A DNA stretch of 14,416 nt from UBA9715 sp003452695 (GTDB lineage Bacteria > Actinomycetota > Coriobacteriia > Coriobacteriales > Eggerthellaceae), in the NCBI GenBank assembly GCA_946625225.1, contig CAMOTA010000068.1, forward strand, positions 1 through 14,416. Direction: 5' to 3'. Positions 5,985-13,905 of this stretch are shown here, piece by piece (within the stretch, counting starts at the first letter, position 1; the number at the start of each line of letters is the position of its first letter). A program made the position numbers and the translations under genes. Under the pieces are notes generated by a model. That model was given only the letters and a program-made list of their open reading frames with translations, was not told the DNA's origin and ran no database searches.

Positions 5985-7473
5985 ATTCGACGCGTGCGCC
6001 CTGCGGCGTGTCCATGATGGTGAATCCGAGCTGTGCCATGCGGTCGCGCACGGCATCTGCAAGACCCCAATCCTTGTTCGCCCGGGCATTCGCGCGTGCA
6101 TCGAGCAGCGCCTGCACGGCCTGTGCAGCATCGTCTCCCCCGTAGGAAGCAAGTTCCGCGGCCAACGAGATAACCTCGGGCGGATACGCCACGGCAAGCT
6201 GCACGCCGCCTGCGGGAAGGTCGATGCCGAACACGCCGACCAACTCCACCAGCAAATCGCGCATCTGCCCGACTAGGCCCGCATCGGCAACTCCCAGGTT
6301 CTTTCCCGCGACCAGCGTGTTCGCGGCGGCCACGAAATCGAAAATCTGCCCGAGCGCCTTGGGGCTGTTGAAATCGTCGTCCATGGCCACGATGAAGCTC
6401 GTGCGCGTTGATCGCAGCAGGGCATCCACTTCCGCTGCGTCAAGCACGTCTTCGTCGGCGCCGGCATTCGCCATGGCCCATTCCAGGTTCTTCACCGCGT
6501 TCTTTATGCGGTCGAGCGCCACGCCGGCTTCGTCCACGCGCTCGTCAGAGAAATCCAGTGGGCTGCGGTAGTGCGTTTGCAGCATCAGGAAGCGCAGGAC
6601 GTCGGGATCGACCGTTTCCAGGATGTCGCGCAGCAAGAAGAAGTTGTCCAGCGATTTCGACATCTTCTCGCCGTTTATCTGCAGCATGCCGCCATGCATC
6701 CAATGATTCGCGAAGGTCGTGCCCGTGGCGGCCTCGGACTGCGCGCGCTCGTTCTCGTGATGCGGGAACACCAGGTCGGATCCTCCGCCATGAATGTCGA
6801 AGGGAAGCCCCAGGTATTTCTTTGACATGCACGAGCACTCGATGTGCCAGCCGGGTCGCCCCATTCCCCAGGGAGAATTCCAGGCGGGTTCGCCGGGCTT
6901 CGCCGCCTTCCACAGGGCGAAATCCAGCGGATCGCGCTTGCGGTCGCCTATGCCTTCCGTGCGCAGCTCGCGGTGGCCCGCTTCCATCTCGTCCACGTTG
7001 CGACCCGACAGCGACCCGTACGACGGGAAGGAGCGCACGCTGAAATACACGTCGCCGTCTTCGGTTGCATAGGCGTGGCCTCCATCGACGAGCTGTTTCA
7101 CCAGACCGATCATCGTGCCGATTTCCTGCGTTGCCTTCGGTCGCACCGTCGGGTCCTTCACGTTCACGGCATGCATGTCGTCTATGAACGCCGCCGTGTA
7201 TTCCTCGGCCACCTCGCTCGCGCTGCGCCCTTCCTCGGCTGCCTTGGCGATTATCTTGTCGTCCACGTCGGTGATGTTCTGCACGAACACCACCTCGTAT
7301 GCACGCCATTCCAGATAGCGCCTTATCGTGTCGAAGCTCATGAACGTTCGAGCGTTTCCTATGTGGATGTAGTTGTACACGGTCGGACCGCACACGTACA
7401 TCTTCACCTTGCCGTGCTCGAGCGTGTGCAATTCCACCTTCTTGTGCAGTTTGGTGTCGTATATTCGAATCAT
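5974..7473 (-). CDS. cysS: Cysteine--tRNA ligase
   Basis: 499 residues, close to the usual 460-500. A class I aminoacyl-tRNA synthetase that charges tRNA-Cys in the cytoplasm. CGPTVY (28-33) and the HIGH-type HIGN (37-40) open the Rossmann fold; KMSKS is at 270-274. The zinc ligands expected by comparison with the E. coli enzyme are present: C28, C213 (in IECSC), H238 and E242 (in FPHHENE). The C-terminal part carries the helical anticodon-recognition region. GGGAGGG (minus strand, 7481-7487) seven bases before the ATG supports the start. It follows ispF by 64 bp and overlaps the U32 gene by 11 bp. The ispD-ispF-cysS order is common in Gram-positive bacteria. Confidence 0.97.
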   Translation of the reverse strand: MIRIYDTKLHKKVELHTLEHGKVKMYVCGPTVYNYIHIGNARTFMSFDTIRRYLEWRAYEVVFVQNITDVDDKIIAKAAEEGRSASEVAEEYTAAFIDDMHAVNVKDPTVRPKATQEIGTMIGLVKQLVDGGHAYATEDGDVYFSVRSFPSYGSLSGRNVDEMEAGHRELRTEGIGDRKRDPLDFALWKAAKPGEPAWNSPWGMGRPGWHIECSCMSKKYLGLPFDIHGGGSDLVFPHHENERAQSEAATGTTFANHWMHGGMLQINGEKMSKSLDNFFLLRDILETVDPDVLRFLMLQTHYRSPLDFSDERVDEAGVALDRIKNAVKNLEWAMANAGADEDVLDAAEVDALLRSTRTSFIVAMDDDFNSPKALGQIFDFVAAANTLVAGKNLGVADAGLVGQMRDLLVELVGVFGIDLPAGGVQLAVAYPPEVISLAAELASYGGDDAAQAVQALLDARANARANKDWGLADAVRDRMAQLGFTIMDTPQGARVEYDG

Positions 7474-7537
7474 AGCGCTACCCTCCCGGTATCGTCGCGT
7501 TGGAGAAAAGGAATTGTTCGGATGCGCAGCGGTGCCG

Positions 7538-8050
7538 CTAGCTCCTACATCGTGCGAGCAGGCACGTCGCTGTGGCGGATATGCCCTCTTCGCGCCCCTC
7601 GAAGCCCAAGTGCTCGGTCGTGGTGGCTTTCACGCCCACATTCTCGACGTCTATGCCCATCGCGCGCGCTAGGTTCGAGCGCATCGAGTCGCGGTACGGC
7701 GTCAGGCGCGGAGCCTGGGCGGCGATGACCGAGTCCACGTCGAGGATCTCGAAACCCAGTTCGCGAACCTTTTCCGCCACGCGGGAAAGCAGCAGCAGGG
7801 AATCTGCTCCTTCGTATGCCGGGTCGTCGGGCGGGAAGAGCTTGCCGATGTCGCCCGCGCGCGCGGCCCCCAGCAACGCGTCCATCACGGCATGGGCAAG
7901 CACATCGGCATCCGAATGGCCGTCGAGGCCGCGCGAATGGGGTATGTCCACGCCGCCGATTATGAGCTTGCGGCCGTCCGCGAAGGCGTGCACGTCCATA
8001 CCCTGCCCAATGCGGAGCATGCGGAAGTTCGCCATCTGGTCGTCCATCAT
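7538..8050 (-). CDS. ispF: 2-C-methyl-D-erythritol 2,4-cyclodiphosphate synthase
   Basis: 170 residues. It cyclises CDP-methylerythritol 2-phosphate, releasing CMP, in the non-mevalonate (MEP) isoprenoid pathway; the family works as a trimer. RIGQGMDVHAF (13-23) supplies metal ligands D19 and H21, and DGHSDADVLAHAVMDALLG (43-61) supplies H53; DIGKLFPP and the later TTTEHLGFEGREEGISATA are also family-typical. The start overlaps the ispD stop (ATGATGG, with TGA inside), so the two are translationally coupled. An internal ATG at residue 11 lies nearer the usual family start, so the first ten residues are less certain. Confidence 0.95.
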   Translation of the reverse strand: MMDDQMANFRMLRIGQGMDVHAFADGRKLIIGGVDIPHSRGLDGHSDADVLAHAVMDALLGAARAGDIGKLFPPDDPAYEGADSLLLLSRVAEKVRELGFEILDVDSVIAAQAPRLTPYRDSMRSNLARAMGIDVENVGVKATTTEHLGFEGREEGISATATCLLARCRS

Positions 8051-8913
8051 CGGTCCTTCTCCGCATCGTGCATGTTGCGCACGGCTATTCGCAGCAAGTC
8101 GAAATCTTCCGGTACGGTAAGCTTTATGTTGTCGCGCGGCCCTTCGACCACGAGCACCCGTCCGCCAAGGCGCTCGATGAGCGACGAATCGTCGGTTCCC
8201 ACGAAACCGTCGGAAAGCGCCGCAGCATGCGCGCGTCGGTATATACCCGCACGAAACACCTGCGGGGTCTGCGCGTTCCAGAACACGTTTCTATCCGGCG
8301 TGCCGGCCACCACGCCGTTTTCCACTACTTTCAGGGTGTCGATGGCGGGATGCGCAACGATGGCGCCATCGCAGTCGAAATTGCCCTTCACCGTGGCAAT
8401 CGTGTGTTCGATAAGCTCGGGGGTTACCAACGGCCGCGCACCGTCGTGCAGCACCACGAACTCGTAGTCCTCGGGAACGTACTCCAATCCCGAGAAGGCG
8501 GATTCCTGGCGCGTCGTGCCCGACGGGGCCACCAATATGGGCGTTACGAACGGGAACGGGTCTATGGCCTTCTTCAGGTATTCTTCCTTGCGGGACTCCG
8601 GGCACACGATGACGATAAGACCCACATCTCCCACGGCGTCGAAGGATTCGGCCGCCCAGGTCATCACGGGCCTGCCCGCTATCTCCACCAGCTGCTTGCC
8701 GCCTTCGCGCCCGAAGCGCTCGCCCGATCCGCCCGCCAGGATTATGGCGGCCGTCTTGGGCTTCTTGTCCAGCTTGCCTTCCAGGCCGACATGGCTGCCG
8801 GCCAACTCGTCCGGGCTGATCTCGCGCACTATGAAATTTGGCGAATCGGCTATGACGCCACTCGATTCGGGAGCGAGGACGTAGCCGCCGGATCTGGAAT
8901 CGGCTGTACCCAT
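8047..8913 (-). CDS. ispD: 2-C-methyl-D-erythritol 4-phosphate cytidylyltransferase
   Basis: 288 residues; the usual enzyme has about 230. It forms CDP-methylerythritol from CTP and MEP, the step feeding IspE and then IspF. The CTP-binding loop is AAIILAGGSGERFGREGGKQL (55-75); VLHDGARP, AHPAIDTLK, AQTPQVFRAG and RDNIKLTVPEDFDL follow in family order. About 52 residues precede the catalytic domain, including IVREISPDELAG, with no recognised function. I prefer ATG 8913 over ATG 8952 because GAGGTAG (minus strand, 8918-8924) precedes it at good spacing, while 8952 has no ribosome binding site and abuts the terminator. It is first in the ispD-ispF-cysS-U32 run; no convincing promoter was found in the short space after the terminator. 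Confidence 0.93.
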   Translation of the reverse strand: MGTADSRSGGYVLAPESSGVIADSPNFIVREISPDELAGSHVGLEGKLDKKPKTAAIILAGGSGERFGREGGKQLVEIAGRPVMTWAAESFDAVGDVGLIVIVCPESRKEEYLKKAIDPFPFVTPILVAPSGTTRQESAFSGLEYVPEDYEFVVLHDGARPLVTPELIEHTIATVKGNFDCDGAIVAHPAIDTLKVVENGVVAGTPDRNVFWNAQTPQVFRAGIYRRAHAAALSDGFVGTDDSSLIERLGGRVLVVEGPRDNIKLTVPEDFDLLRIAVRNMHDAEKDR

Positions 8914-8960
8914 ATCTCTACCTCGTATGGTTGAAATTGAATCTGATTCCATAATACGCC

Positions 8961-8998
8961 AAAACGGACGCGGGCGGGGGTCCGTCCGCGTCCGTTTT
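8961..8998 (-). terminator. Perfect 13-bp hairpin between clpC and ispD
   Basis: aaaacggacgcgg (8961-8973) and ccgcgtccgtttt (8986-8998) are exact reverse complements around a 12-nt loop. The outer A/T ends give short U-runs in either direction, so it could act both ways. It lies about 110 bp after the clpC stop and just before the ispD leader. Confidence 0.8.
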
Positions 8999-9106
8999 CC
9001 TATTATTCAGACTGTCGGCTAGCACTCGCAATCTGCCAACGCTCGCCGCTTACGGACCGCCGCCCCAATCCCGGGTGCGCCCAGATGCCTGCGGGCTGCT
9101 CGCGGT

Positions 9107-11674
9107 CTAGCTTGCCGCACCTCCGCTCGCAATTCCGCCCGACGGCACGCTTGCGTGGCCCAGGTCGTAATCGCGCAGCAACAACTCGGCTTCCTGGGCG
9201 ATGGTATCGCGCTTGCGCGGTTCGGGGATATCGCCCGACCCCTGTGTGAACATCAGCTTGCCGTTCTTCGCGTCCACGTCCACTATCATGCCGCTCGTCC
9301 ACTTGCCCTCCAGGATTTCCTCGGAAAGCGGATCTTCCAGCAAACGCTGGATGGCGCGGCGCAGGGGACGCGCGCCGAATGCGGCGTCGGTCCCTTCCTT
9401 GGCGATAAGCCGGCATGCCTCGTCCGTCAGGTTTATAGACATGTTCTGCTCGATCATGCGCTCGCGCAAGTCGCCGACCATAAGGCGCACGATCTGAACG
9501 ATCTGCTCGTCGGTCAGGCTCTTGAAGACGATAATCTCGTCGATGCGGTTCAGGAATTCCGGGCGGAAGAGCTTTTTCAGTTCCGACATGACCCTGCTCT
9601 GAATCTCCTTGTCGGAAAGCCCCTTGTCGGGTTCAGACGAGAAGCCGAGCGTCTGCGTCTGCGCTATGTCGCGCGCGCCGACGTTCGAGGTCATGATGAT
9701 GACCGTGTTCCTGAAGTCCACCGTGCGCCCTTGACCGTCGGTCAGGCGCCCTTCCTCCAGAATCTGCAGCAAGATGTTGAAGACGTCAGGATGGGCCTTC
9801 TCGATTTCGTCGAAGAGAACGACCGAATACGGGCGCTGCCGCACCGCCTTGGTAAGCTGACCGCCCTCGTCGAAGCCAACATAGCCCGGAGGGCTGCCGA
9901 CCAGGCGCGACACCGTGTGCTTTTCCATGTACTCCGACATGTCGAAGCTGATGAGCGCATCTTCGGAATTGAACAGGAACTCTGCAAGCGCCTTGGAAAG
10001 CTCGGTTTTGCCCACGCCCGACGGCCCGAGGAAAATGAAGGAGCCGGCGGGGCGCTTCGGGTCCTTCAGCCCCGAGCGCGAGCGGCGTATGGCCTTCGAC
10101 AGCGCCGTTACAGCTTCCTCTTGGCCGACGATGCGCTCGTGCAGCACGCTTTCCATGCGCAGCAGCTTTTCGGTCTCGGCTTCCGTAAGGTTGCTTACCG
10201 GCACGCCCGTCGTCATGGAAACGACGTCGGCTATGTCTTGGAGCGTTACCTCCTGCACCGCCTGCTGCGAACGCTCCTCCCAGTCCTTCACCGCTTCCTC
10301 GCGCTTCTCCTTCAATGCTGATTCCTCGTCGCGCAAGCGGGCTGCGTTCTCGAAGTCCTGGTTGGCAATGGCCTTTTCCTTTTCGCCCTTGCAGCGGCGA
10401 AGCTCGTCGTCTATCTCGCGCACCTCGGGCGGCAAGGTCATGTTGCGGATGCGCATTCGCGCGCCCGCCTCGTCCAGCACGTCGACTGCCTTGTCGGGTA
10501 GGAAGCGGTCTTGGATATAGCGGTTGGAAAGCTGCACGGCCGCCTGCAGGGCCTCGTCGGTGAAGTGCACGTGGTGATGGTCCTCGTAGCGGTCGCGCAG
10601 GCCCTCCATAATGCGCACCGCCTGCTCTTCGTTGGGCTCGCCGATGGTCAGCGGCTGGAAGCGCCGTTCCAGCGCGGAATCCTTTTCCAGGTGCTTGCGG
10701 AATTCCTCGATGGTCGTTGCGCCGATAACCTGAATCTCGCCGCGCGATAGCGGGGGCTTCAGGATGGCCGCGGCATCGATGGACCCTTCGGCCGACCCCG
10801 CGCCGATAATCGTGTGTATCTCGTCGATGAACAGGATGATGTCGCCCGCGTCCATCACTTCCTTTATGCATTTCTTCAGGCGCTCTTCGAATTCGCCGCG
10901 GTACTTCGAGCCTGCGACGAGCGCCGACACGTCCAGCGTGAATATGCGCTTGCCATGCAGGATGTCGGGCACTTGGTTGGACACGATGAGCTGCGCCAGG
11001 CCTTCCACGACCGCGGTCTTGCCCACCCCGGGTTCGCCGATGAGCATCGGGTTGTTCTTCTGGCGCCGCGAGAGGATCTGCATGATGCGTTCGATTTCGC
11101 CCGCACGCCCGATGACCGGGTCCAGCTTTCCGTCGCGCGCCTTCTTGGTCAGATCCGTGCCGAACTCCCTGAGCATGGAATCGGACGATCCCTGCATGCC
11201 GCCGGCCTGCGGCGCGCGCCCGGCATACACGGGGCTCTGGCCCACGAGGTCGTTCAGCGCGCTGCGCACGTCGTCGCCCGATTTGCCCAGCCGCGCCAGG
11301 ACGTCGAGTGCCGTGCCCTCGCCTTCGCGCACGATTCCGAGCAGCAGGTGCTCGGTGGAGATATAGCTCTGGCCCATCTGCATGGCCTCGCGCAGCGCGT
11401 TTTCCAGCACGCGCTTCACGCGAGGGGTGAACGACAGGTGACCCGCCACGTCCGAATTCTCGTCGATTGCCACAATCTGGCGTATGGCGCCCACCACGTC
11501 GTCGTAGTTCACTTCCAGCCGGTTCAGTGCCTGGGCGGCCAAGCCCTCTTTCTCCTGTATGAGTCCGAGCAGCAGGTGCTCGGTGCCCACGTAGGGCTGG
11601 TGCAGGGCGCGCGCCTCGTCTTGCGCCAGCACGAGCACCTTGCGAGCCTTGTCGGTGAATTTCTCGAATGACAT
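9107..11674 (-). CDS. clpC: ATP-dependent Clp protease ATP-binding subunit ClpC
   Basis: 855 residues. A cytoplasmic AAA+ unfoldase that feeds substrates to ClpP. Two Clp-N repeats fill residues about 1-145. D1 has Walker A GEPGVGKT (213-220) and Walker B ILFIDE (280-285); the middle domain with a UVR-type segment (about 425-465) distinguishes ClpC from ClpA and resembles the adaptor-binding region; D2 has Walker A GPSGVGKT (550-557) and Walker B VVLFDE (618-623). The tail is short and Gly/Ala/Ser-rich. I chose ATG 11674 (MSFEKFTDKARK) because it matches the family start and AAGGAA lies upstream; the in-frame ATG at 11719 lies within the CIRCE operator. There is no ctsR, mcsA or mcsB beside it. 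Regulation by HrcA through CIRCE is indicated by the sequence. Confidence 0.97.
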   Translation of the reverse strand: MSFEKFTDKARKVLVLAQDEARALHQPYVGTEHLLLGLIQEKEGLAAQALNRLEVNYDDVVGAIRQIVAIDENSDVAGHLSFTPRVKRVLENALREAMQMGQSYISTEHLLLGIVREGEGTALDVLARLGKSGDDVRSALNDLVGQSPVYAGRAPQAGGMQGSSDSMLREFGTDLTKKARDGKLDPVIGRAGEIERIMQILSRRQKNNPMLIGEPGVGKTAVVEGLAQLIVSNQVPDILHGKRIFTLDVSALVAGSKYRGEFEERLKKCIKEVMDAGDIILFIDEIHTIIGAGSAEGSIDAAAILKPPLSRGEIQVIGATTIEEFRKHLEKDSALERRFQPLTIGEPNEEQAVRIMEGLRDRYEDHHHVHFTDEALQAAVQLSNRYIQDRFLPDKAVDVLDEAGARMRIRNMTLPPEVREIDDELRRCKGEKEKAIANQDFENAARLRDEESALKEKREEAVKDWEERSQQAVQEVTLQDIADVVSMTTGVPVSNLTEAETEKLLRMESVLHERIVGQEEAVTALSKAIRRSRSGLKDPKRPAGSFIFLGPSGVGKTELSKALAEFLFNSEDALISFDMSEYMEKHTVSRLVGSPPGYVGFDEGGQLTKAVRQRPYSVVLFDEIEKAHPDVFNILLQILEEGRLTDGQGRTVDFRNTVIIMTSNVGARDIAQTQTLGFSSEPDKGLSDKEIQSRVMSELKKLFRPEFLNRIDEIIVFKSLTDEQIVQIVRLMVGDLRERMIEQNMSINLTDEACRLIAKEGTDAAFGARPLRRAIQRLLEDPLSEEILEGKWTSGMIVDVDAKNGKLMFTQGSGDIPEPRKRDTIAQEAELLLRDYDLGHASVPSGGIASGGAAS

Positions 11675-11712
11675 ACGGTTCCTTTTCTCGGTGATTTTGA
11701 ATGCCGTACATG

Positions 11713-11739
11713 TTAGCACTCCCGAATTGGGAGTGCTAA
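11713..11739 (-). promoter_or_regulatory. CIRCE element (HrcA operator) of clpC
   Basis: ttagcactc-N9-gagtgctaa is a perfect match to the CIRCE consensus, the binding site of the heat-shock repressor HrcA. It ends 38 bp before the clpC ATG, so it sits in the leader or at the transcription start. TATAAC on the minus strand near 11754-11759 could be the -10 box, but no clear -35 was found. Heat or protein-folding stress should relieve repression of clpC. Confidence 0.95.
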
Positions 11740-11777
11740 TCTGACACCTTCTCGTTATATTGCGAACGAAATGCGGT

Positions 11778-11816
11778 CGCCCCTATCCGCCGCACGCCCG
11801 GCCGCGGATAGGGGCG
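11778..11816 (-). terminator. Hairpin after lysS, upstream of clpC
   Basis: cgcccctatccgc (11778-11790) and gcggataggggcg (11804-11816) are a perfect 13-bp inverted repeat with a 13-nt loop, about 55 bp beyond the lysS stop. No strong U-run follows in the direction of transcription, so termination may be inefficient or need a factor. It insulates clpC from the upstream operon. Confidence 0.6.
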
Positions 11817-11871
11817 GAAAGATTGCCGTGCTCTGGGTGTGGCCTGCGCGCGGTTTGCGGAGCCGTGCCGG

Positions 11872-13371
11872 CTAGGCCTCGTCGCGCATGAGAGGAAACA
11901 GCAGGACGTCGCGGATCGATTCGCTGTCGGTAAGCAACATGACCAGGCGGTCGATGCCTATGCCGATGCCCCCGGCCGGCGGCATGCCGTATTCAAGCGC
12001 GCGGATGTAGTCCGCATCGAAGCCCATCGCCTCATCGTCGTAGTCTTTGGCGGCAACCTGTGCATGGAACCGCTCTGCCTGGTCTATCGGGTCGTTCAGC
12101 TCGTTGAAGGCGTTCGCGTACTCGTGTCCGCAAATATAGAGCTCGAAGCGGTCGGTTAGTTGCGGGTTGTCGGGCTTCTTCTTGGCAAGCGGTGAAATCT
12201 CGAGCGGATGGTCGGTGACGAAGATGGGCTGCACGAGCTTGCTTTCGCACGTTTCTTCGAAGATCTCGGATATCAGCTTTCCCTTGCCCCAGGGTTCCTG
12301 CACGTCCACGCCCACCCGTTTGGCAATGGCGCGCAGGTCTTCGATGCTGCGGTCGAAGGAAACGTCCTCGCCCGCCCCTTCGCTTGCCAGCTCTATCATG
12401 GTCTTGCGCGGCCAAGGGCCTTCCAGGTTTATCTCCTGGCCCTGGTAGTGCACTTTCAGCGTGCCGCATGCGGCAATAGCCGCTGCCTGCACGACGCCTT
12501 CGGCAAGCTGCATCATGCCTTCCAGGTCCGTGAAGGCGCAGTAGGCCTCGAGCGTGGTGAACTCGGGATTGTGGGTTTGGTCCATGCCCTCGTTGCGGAA
12601 GATGCGCCCGATTTCGTACACGCGCTCGAATCCGCCGACGAGCAACCTCTTCAGGGGCAGCTCGGTGGCGATGCGCAGGTAGTAGTCGCGGTCGAGCGCG
12701 TTCAGGTGCGTTTCGAAGGGACGCGCGTTCGCGCCGCCTTTAATCGCCTGCAAAAACGGCGTTTCGACTTCGTAGTACCCCAGCTCGTTTTCCATGTAGG
12801 AACGAATGGCGGACACGATCTTCGAGCGCTTCACGAAAGTTTGCCGCACTTCGGGGTTTGCGATGAGGTCCACATAGCGCTGGCGATAGCGAATCTCCTT
12901 GTCTGCCAGGCCGTGGAACTTCTCGGGAAGGGGGCGCAGGGCCTTGCTGAGCAGCTCGAACCGTTCCACCGCTATGGACAGCTGGCCGCGGCGCGTGCGC
13001 ATGACCGTGCCCCACACGCCTATCCAGTCGCCGATGTCCAGGTCCTTGCAGCGCGCATACTCGTCTTCGCCAAGCGCGTTGATCCTGCAAAACAGCTGGA
13101 TGTCGCCCGTCGTGTCGCGCATGGTGATAAACGTTATCTTTCCCTGCACGCGCTTCGCCATGATGCGCCCGCACATGCGAACCGCGTCTTCGGTGGATTC
13201 GCCGTCGGGAAGGTTCTCGTAGGCTTCGTCCACGTCGACGGCATGGTGCGTGTAATCGAACGCATGGCCATAGGGGTTTTCGCCCGCTTGTATCATTGCA
13301 GCGCGCTTGGCCTTGCGAACCTCGATGGGGTCGTCTTCGATTTCGATGGTGTCGTGTGTCTGCTCTGTCAC
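11872..13371 (-). CDS. lysS: Lysine--tRNA ligase (class II)
   Basis: 499 residues, normal for bacterial LysS. It charges tRNA-Lys in the cytoplasm. An N-terminal OB-fold anticodon-binding domain (about residues 55-160, with CGRIMAKRVQGKITFITMRD) precedes the class II core: RYRQRYVDLIANPEVR, motif 2 as FRNEGMDQTHNPEFTTLE, HEYANAFNELNDP, and motif 3 as GIGIGIDRLVMLL near the end. The start codon is GTG at 13371, supported by GGGAG six bases upstream. It follows greA by only 12 bp, a pairing common in bacteria, so the two are surely co-transcribed. A 13-bp hairpin closes the unit downstream. Confidence 0.97.
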   Translation of the reverse strand: MTEQTHDTIEIEDDPIEVRKAKRAAMIQAGENPYGHAFDYTHHAVDVDEAYENLPDGESTEDAVRMCGRIMAKRVQGKITFITMRDTTGDIQLFCRINALGEDEYARCKDLDIGDWIGVWGTVMRTRRGQLSIAVERFELLSKALRPLPEKFHGLADKEIRYRQRYVDLIANPEVRQTFVKRSKIVSAIRSYMENELGYYEVETPFLQAIKGGANARPFETHLNALDRDYYLRIATELPLKRLLVGGFERVYEIGRIFRNEGMDQTHNPEFTTLEAYCAFTDLEGMMQLAEGVVQAAAIAACGTLKVHYQGQEINLEGPWPRKTMIELASEGAGEDVSFDRSIEDLRAIAKRVGVDVQEPWGKGKLISEIFEETCESKLVQPIFVTDHPLEISPLAKKKPDNPQLTDRFELYICGHEYANAFNELNDPIDQAERFHAQVAAKDYDDEAMGFDADYIRALEYGMPPAGGIGIGIDRLVMLLTDSESIRDVLLFPLMRDEA

Positions 13372-13383
13372 GCTCGGCTCCCG

Positions 13384-13854
13384 CTAGTGCTCGATTTTCA
13401 GGATGTCCATGGAAATGGCGCGGCCGGTCGGGCCGATGGTTTCCACATGGTCGCCCTTCTTATGGCCGATAAGCGCGGAGCCAACGGGCGATTCGTTGGA
13501 AATCTTGTTCTCGGCGGCGTTGCTCTCGGCGGCACCCACGATGGTGAAGACGCGCTCCCTGCCGCCCATGTCCACGGTGACGGTCGAGCCTATGTTCACC
13601 TTGTTGGAACGCTTGGGGGTGTTCACGATGGTCGCTTCGGAAAGGATGCGCGAGATCTCGGCGATTCGTGCCTCGACCATTCCCTGTTCGTTCTTGGCGT
13701 CGTCGTATTCTGAGTTCTCGGATATGTCCCCGAACTCGCGCGCCACCTTTATGCGCTCGCCCACCTCGGCCCGCTTCTCGGTTTCCAGGTAGTGCAGCTC
13801 TTCCTCGAGCTTCTGGCGTCCTTCCGGGGTGAGGATGAAGTTTTCGTTGGCCAT
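13384..13854 (-). CDS. greA: Transcription elongation factor GreA
   Basis: 156 residues, the normal GreA length. It enters the secondary channel of RNA polymerase and stimulates cleavage of backtracked transcripts. The N-terminal coiled-coil hairpin (about 1-75) carries the tip acidic residues in FGDISENSEYDDAKNEQG (D43, E46), and the C-terminal FKBP-like domain includes SPVGSALIGHKKGD. ATG 13854 (MANENFILTPEG) is the family start, and AAGGGA upstream supports it; an in-frame ATG at 13902 would add 16 residues running into the hairpin after tatA. It is located between tatA (51 bp upstream) and lysS. Confidence 0.96.
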   Translation of the reverse strand: MANENFILTPEGRQKLEEELHYLETEKRAEVGERIKVAREFGDISENSEYDDAKNEQGMVEARIAEISRILSEATIVNTPKRSNKVNIGSTVTVDMGGRERVFTIVGAAESNAAENKISNESPVGSALIGHKKGDHVETIGPTGRAISMDILKIEH

Positions 13855-13876
13855 CGAATTGGTTCCCTTCTCACGA

Positions 13877-13900
13877 GAGCGGGCCGTGCCCGGCCCGCTC
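13877..13900 (-). terminator. GC-rich hairpin between tatA and greA
   Basis: gagcgggccg and cggcccgctc are a perfect 10-bp inverted repeat with a 4-nt loop, starting 5 bp after the tatA stop and ending 22 bp before greA. No U-run follows, so it may be an attenuator or an mRNA-stabilising stem rather than a full terminator. A second small stem (tctc-gt-gaga... at 13870-13879) overlaps it. Confidence 0.5.
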
Positions 13901-13905
13901 ATCTG

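Noticed and set aside
5985..6197. N-terminal 71-residue extension of the U32 protein
   Set aside because: It is cysS sequence read in another frame, Arg/Cys-rich, and absent from U32 proteins.
8914..8952. Upstream in-frame ATG for ispD
   Set aside because: No ribosome binding site and only 8 bp from the terminator stem; the ATG at 8913 has GAGGTAG upstream.
9020..9027. Half CIRCE-like sequence tagcactc after clpC
   Set aside because: No matching inverted half follows after nine bases, so it is taken as chance.
9786..11711. Minus-strand 641-codon frame overlapping clpC in another frame
   Set aside because: The translation is Arg/Gly/Ala-rich and low in complexity, shifted relative to the motif-complete ClpC frame. 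No ribosome binding site or family resemblance.
11675..11719. Upstream in-frame ATG for clpC
   Set aside because: It lies inside the CIRCE operator and would add 15 residues absent from ClpC; ATG 11674 has AAGGAA upstream and matches the family start.
12208..13713. Long plus-strand open frame (501 codons) opposite lysS and greA
   Set aside because: It is antisense to two clearly recognised genes, its His/Val/Arg-rich sequence matches nothing, and it spans their intergenic gap. It is a product of GC-rich codon bias.
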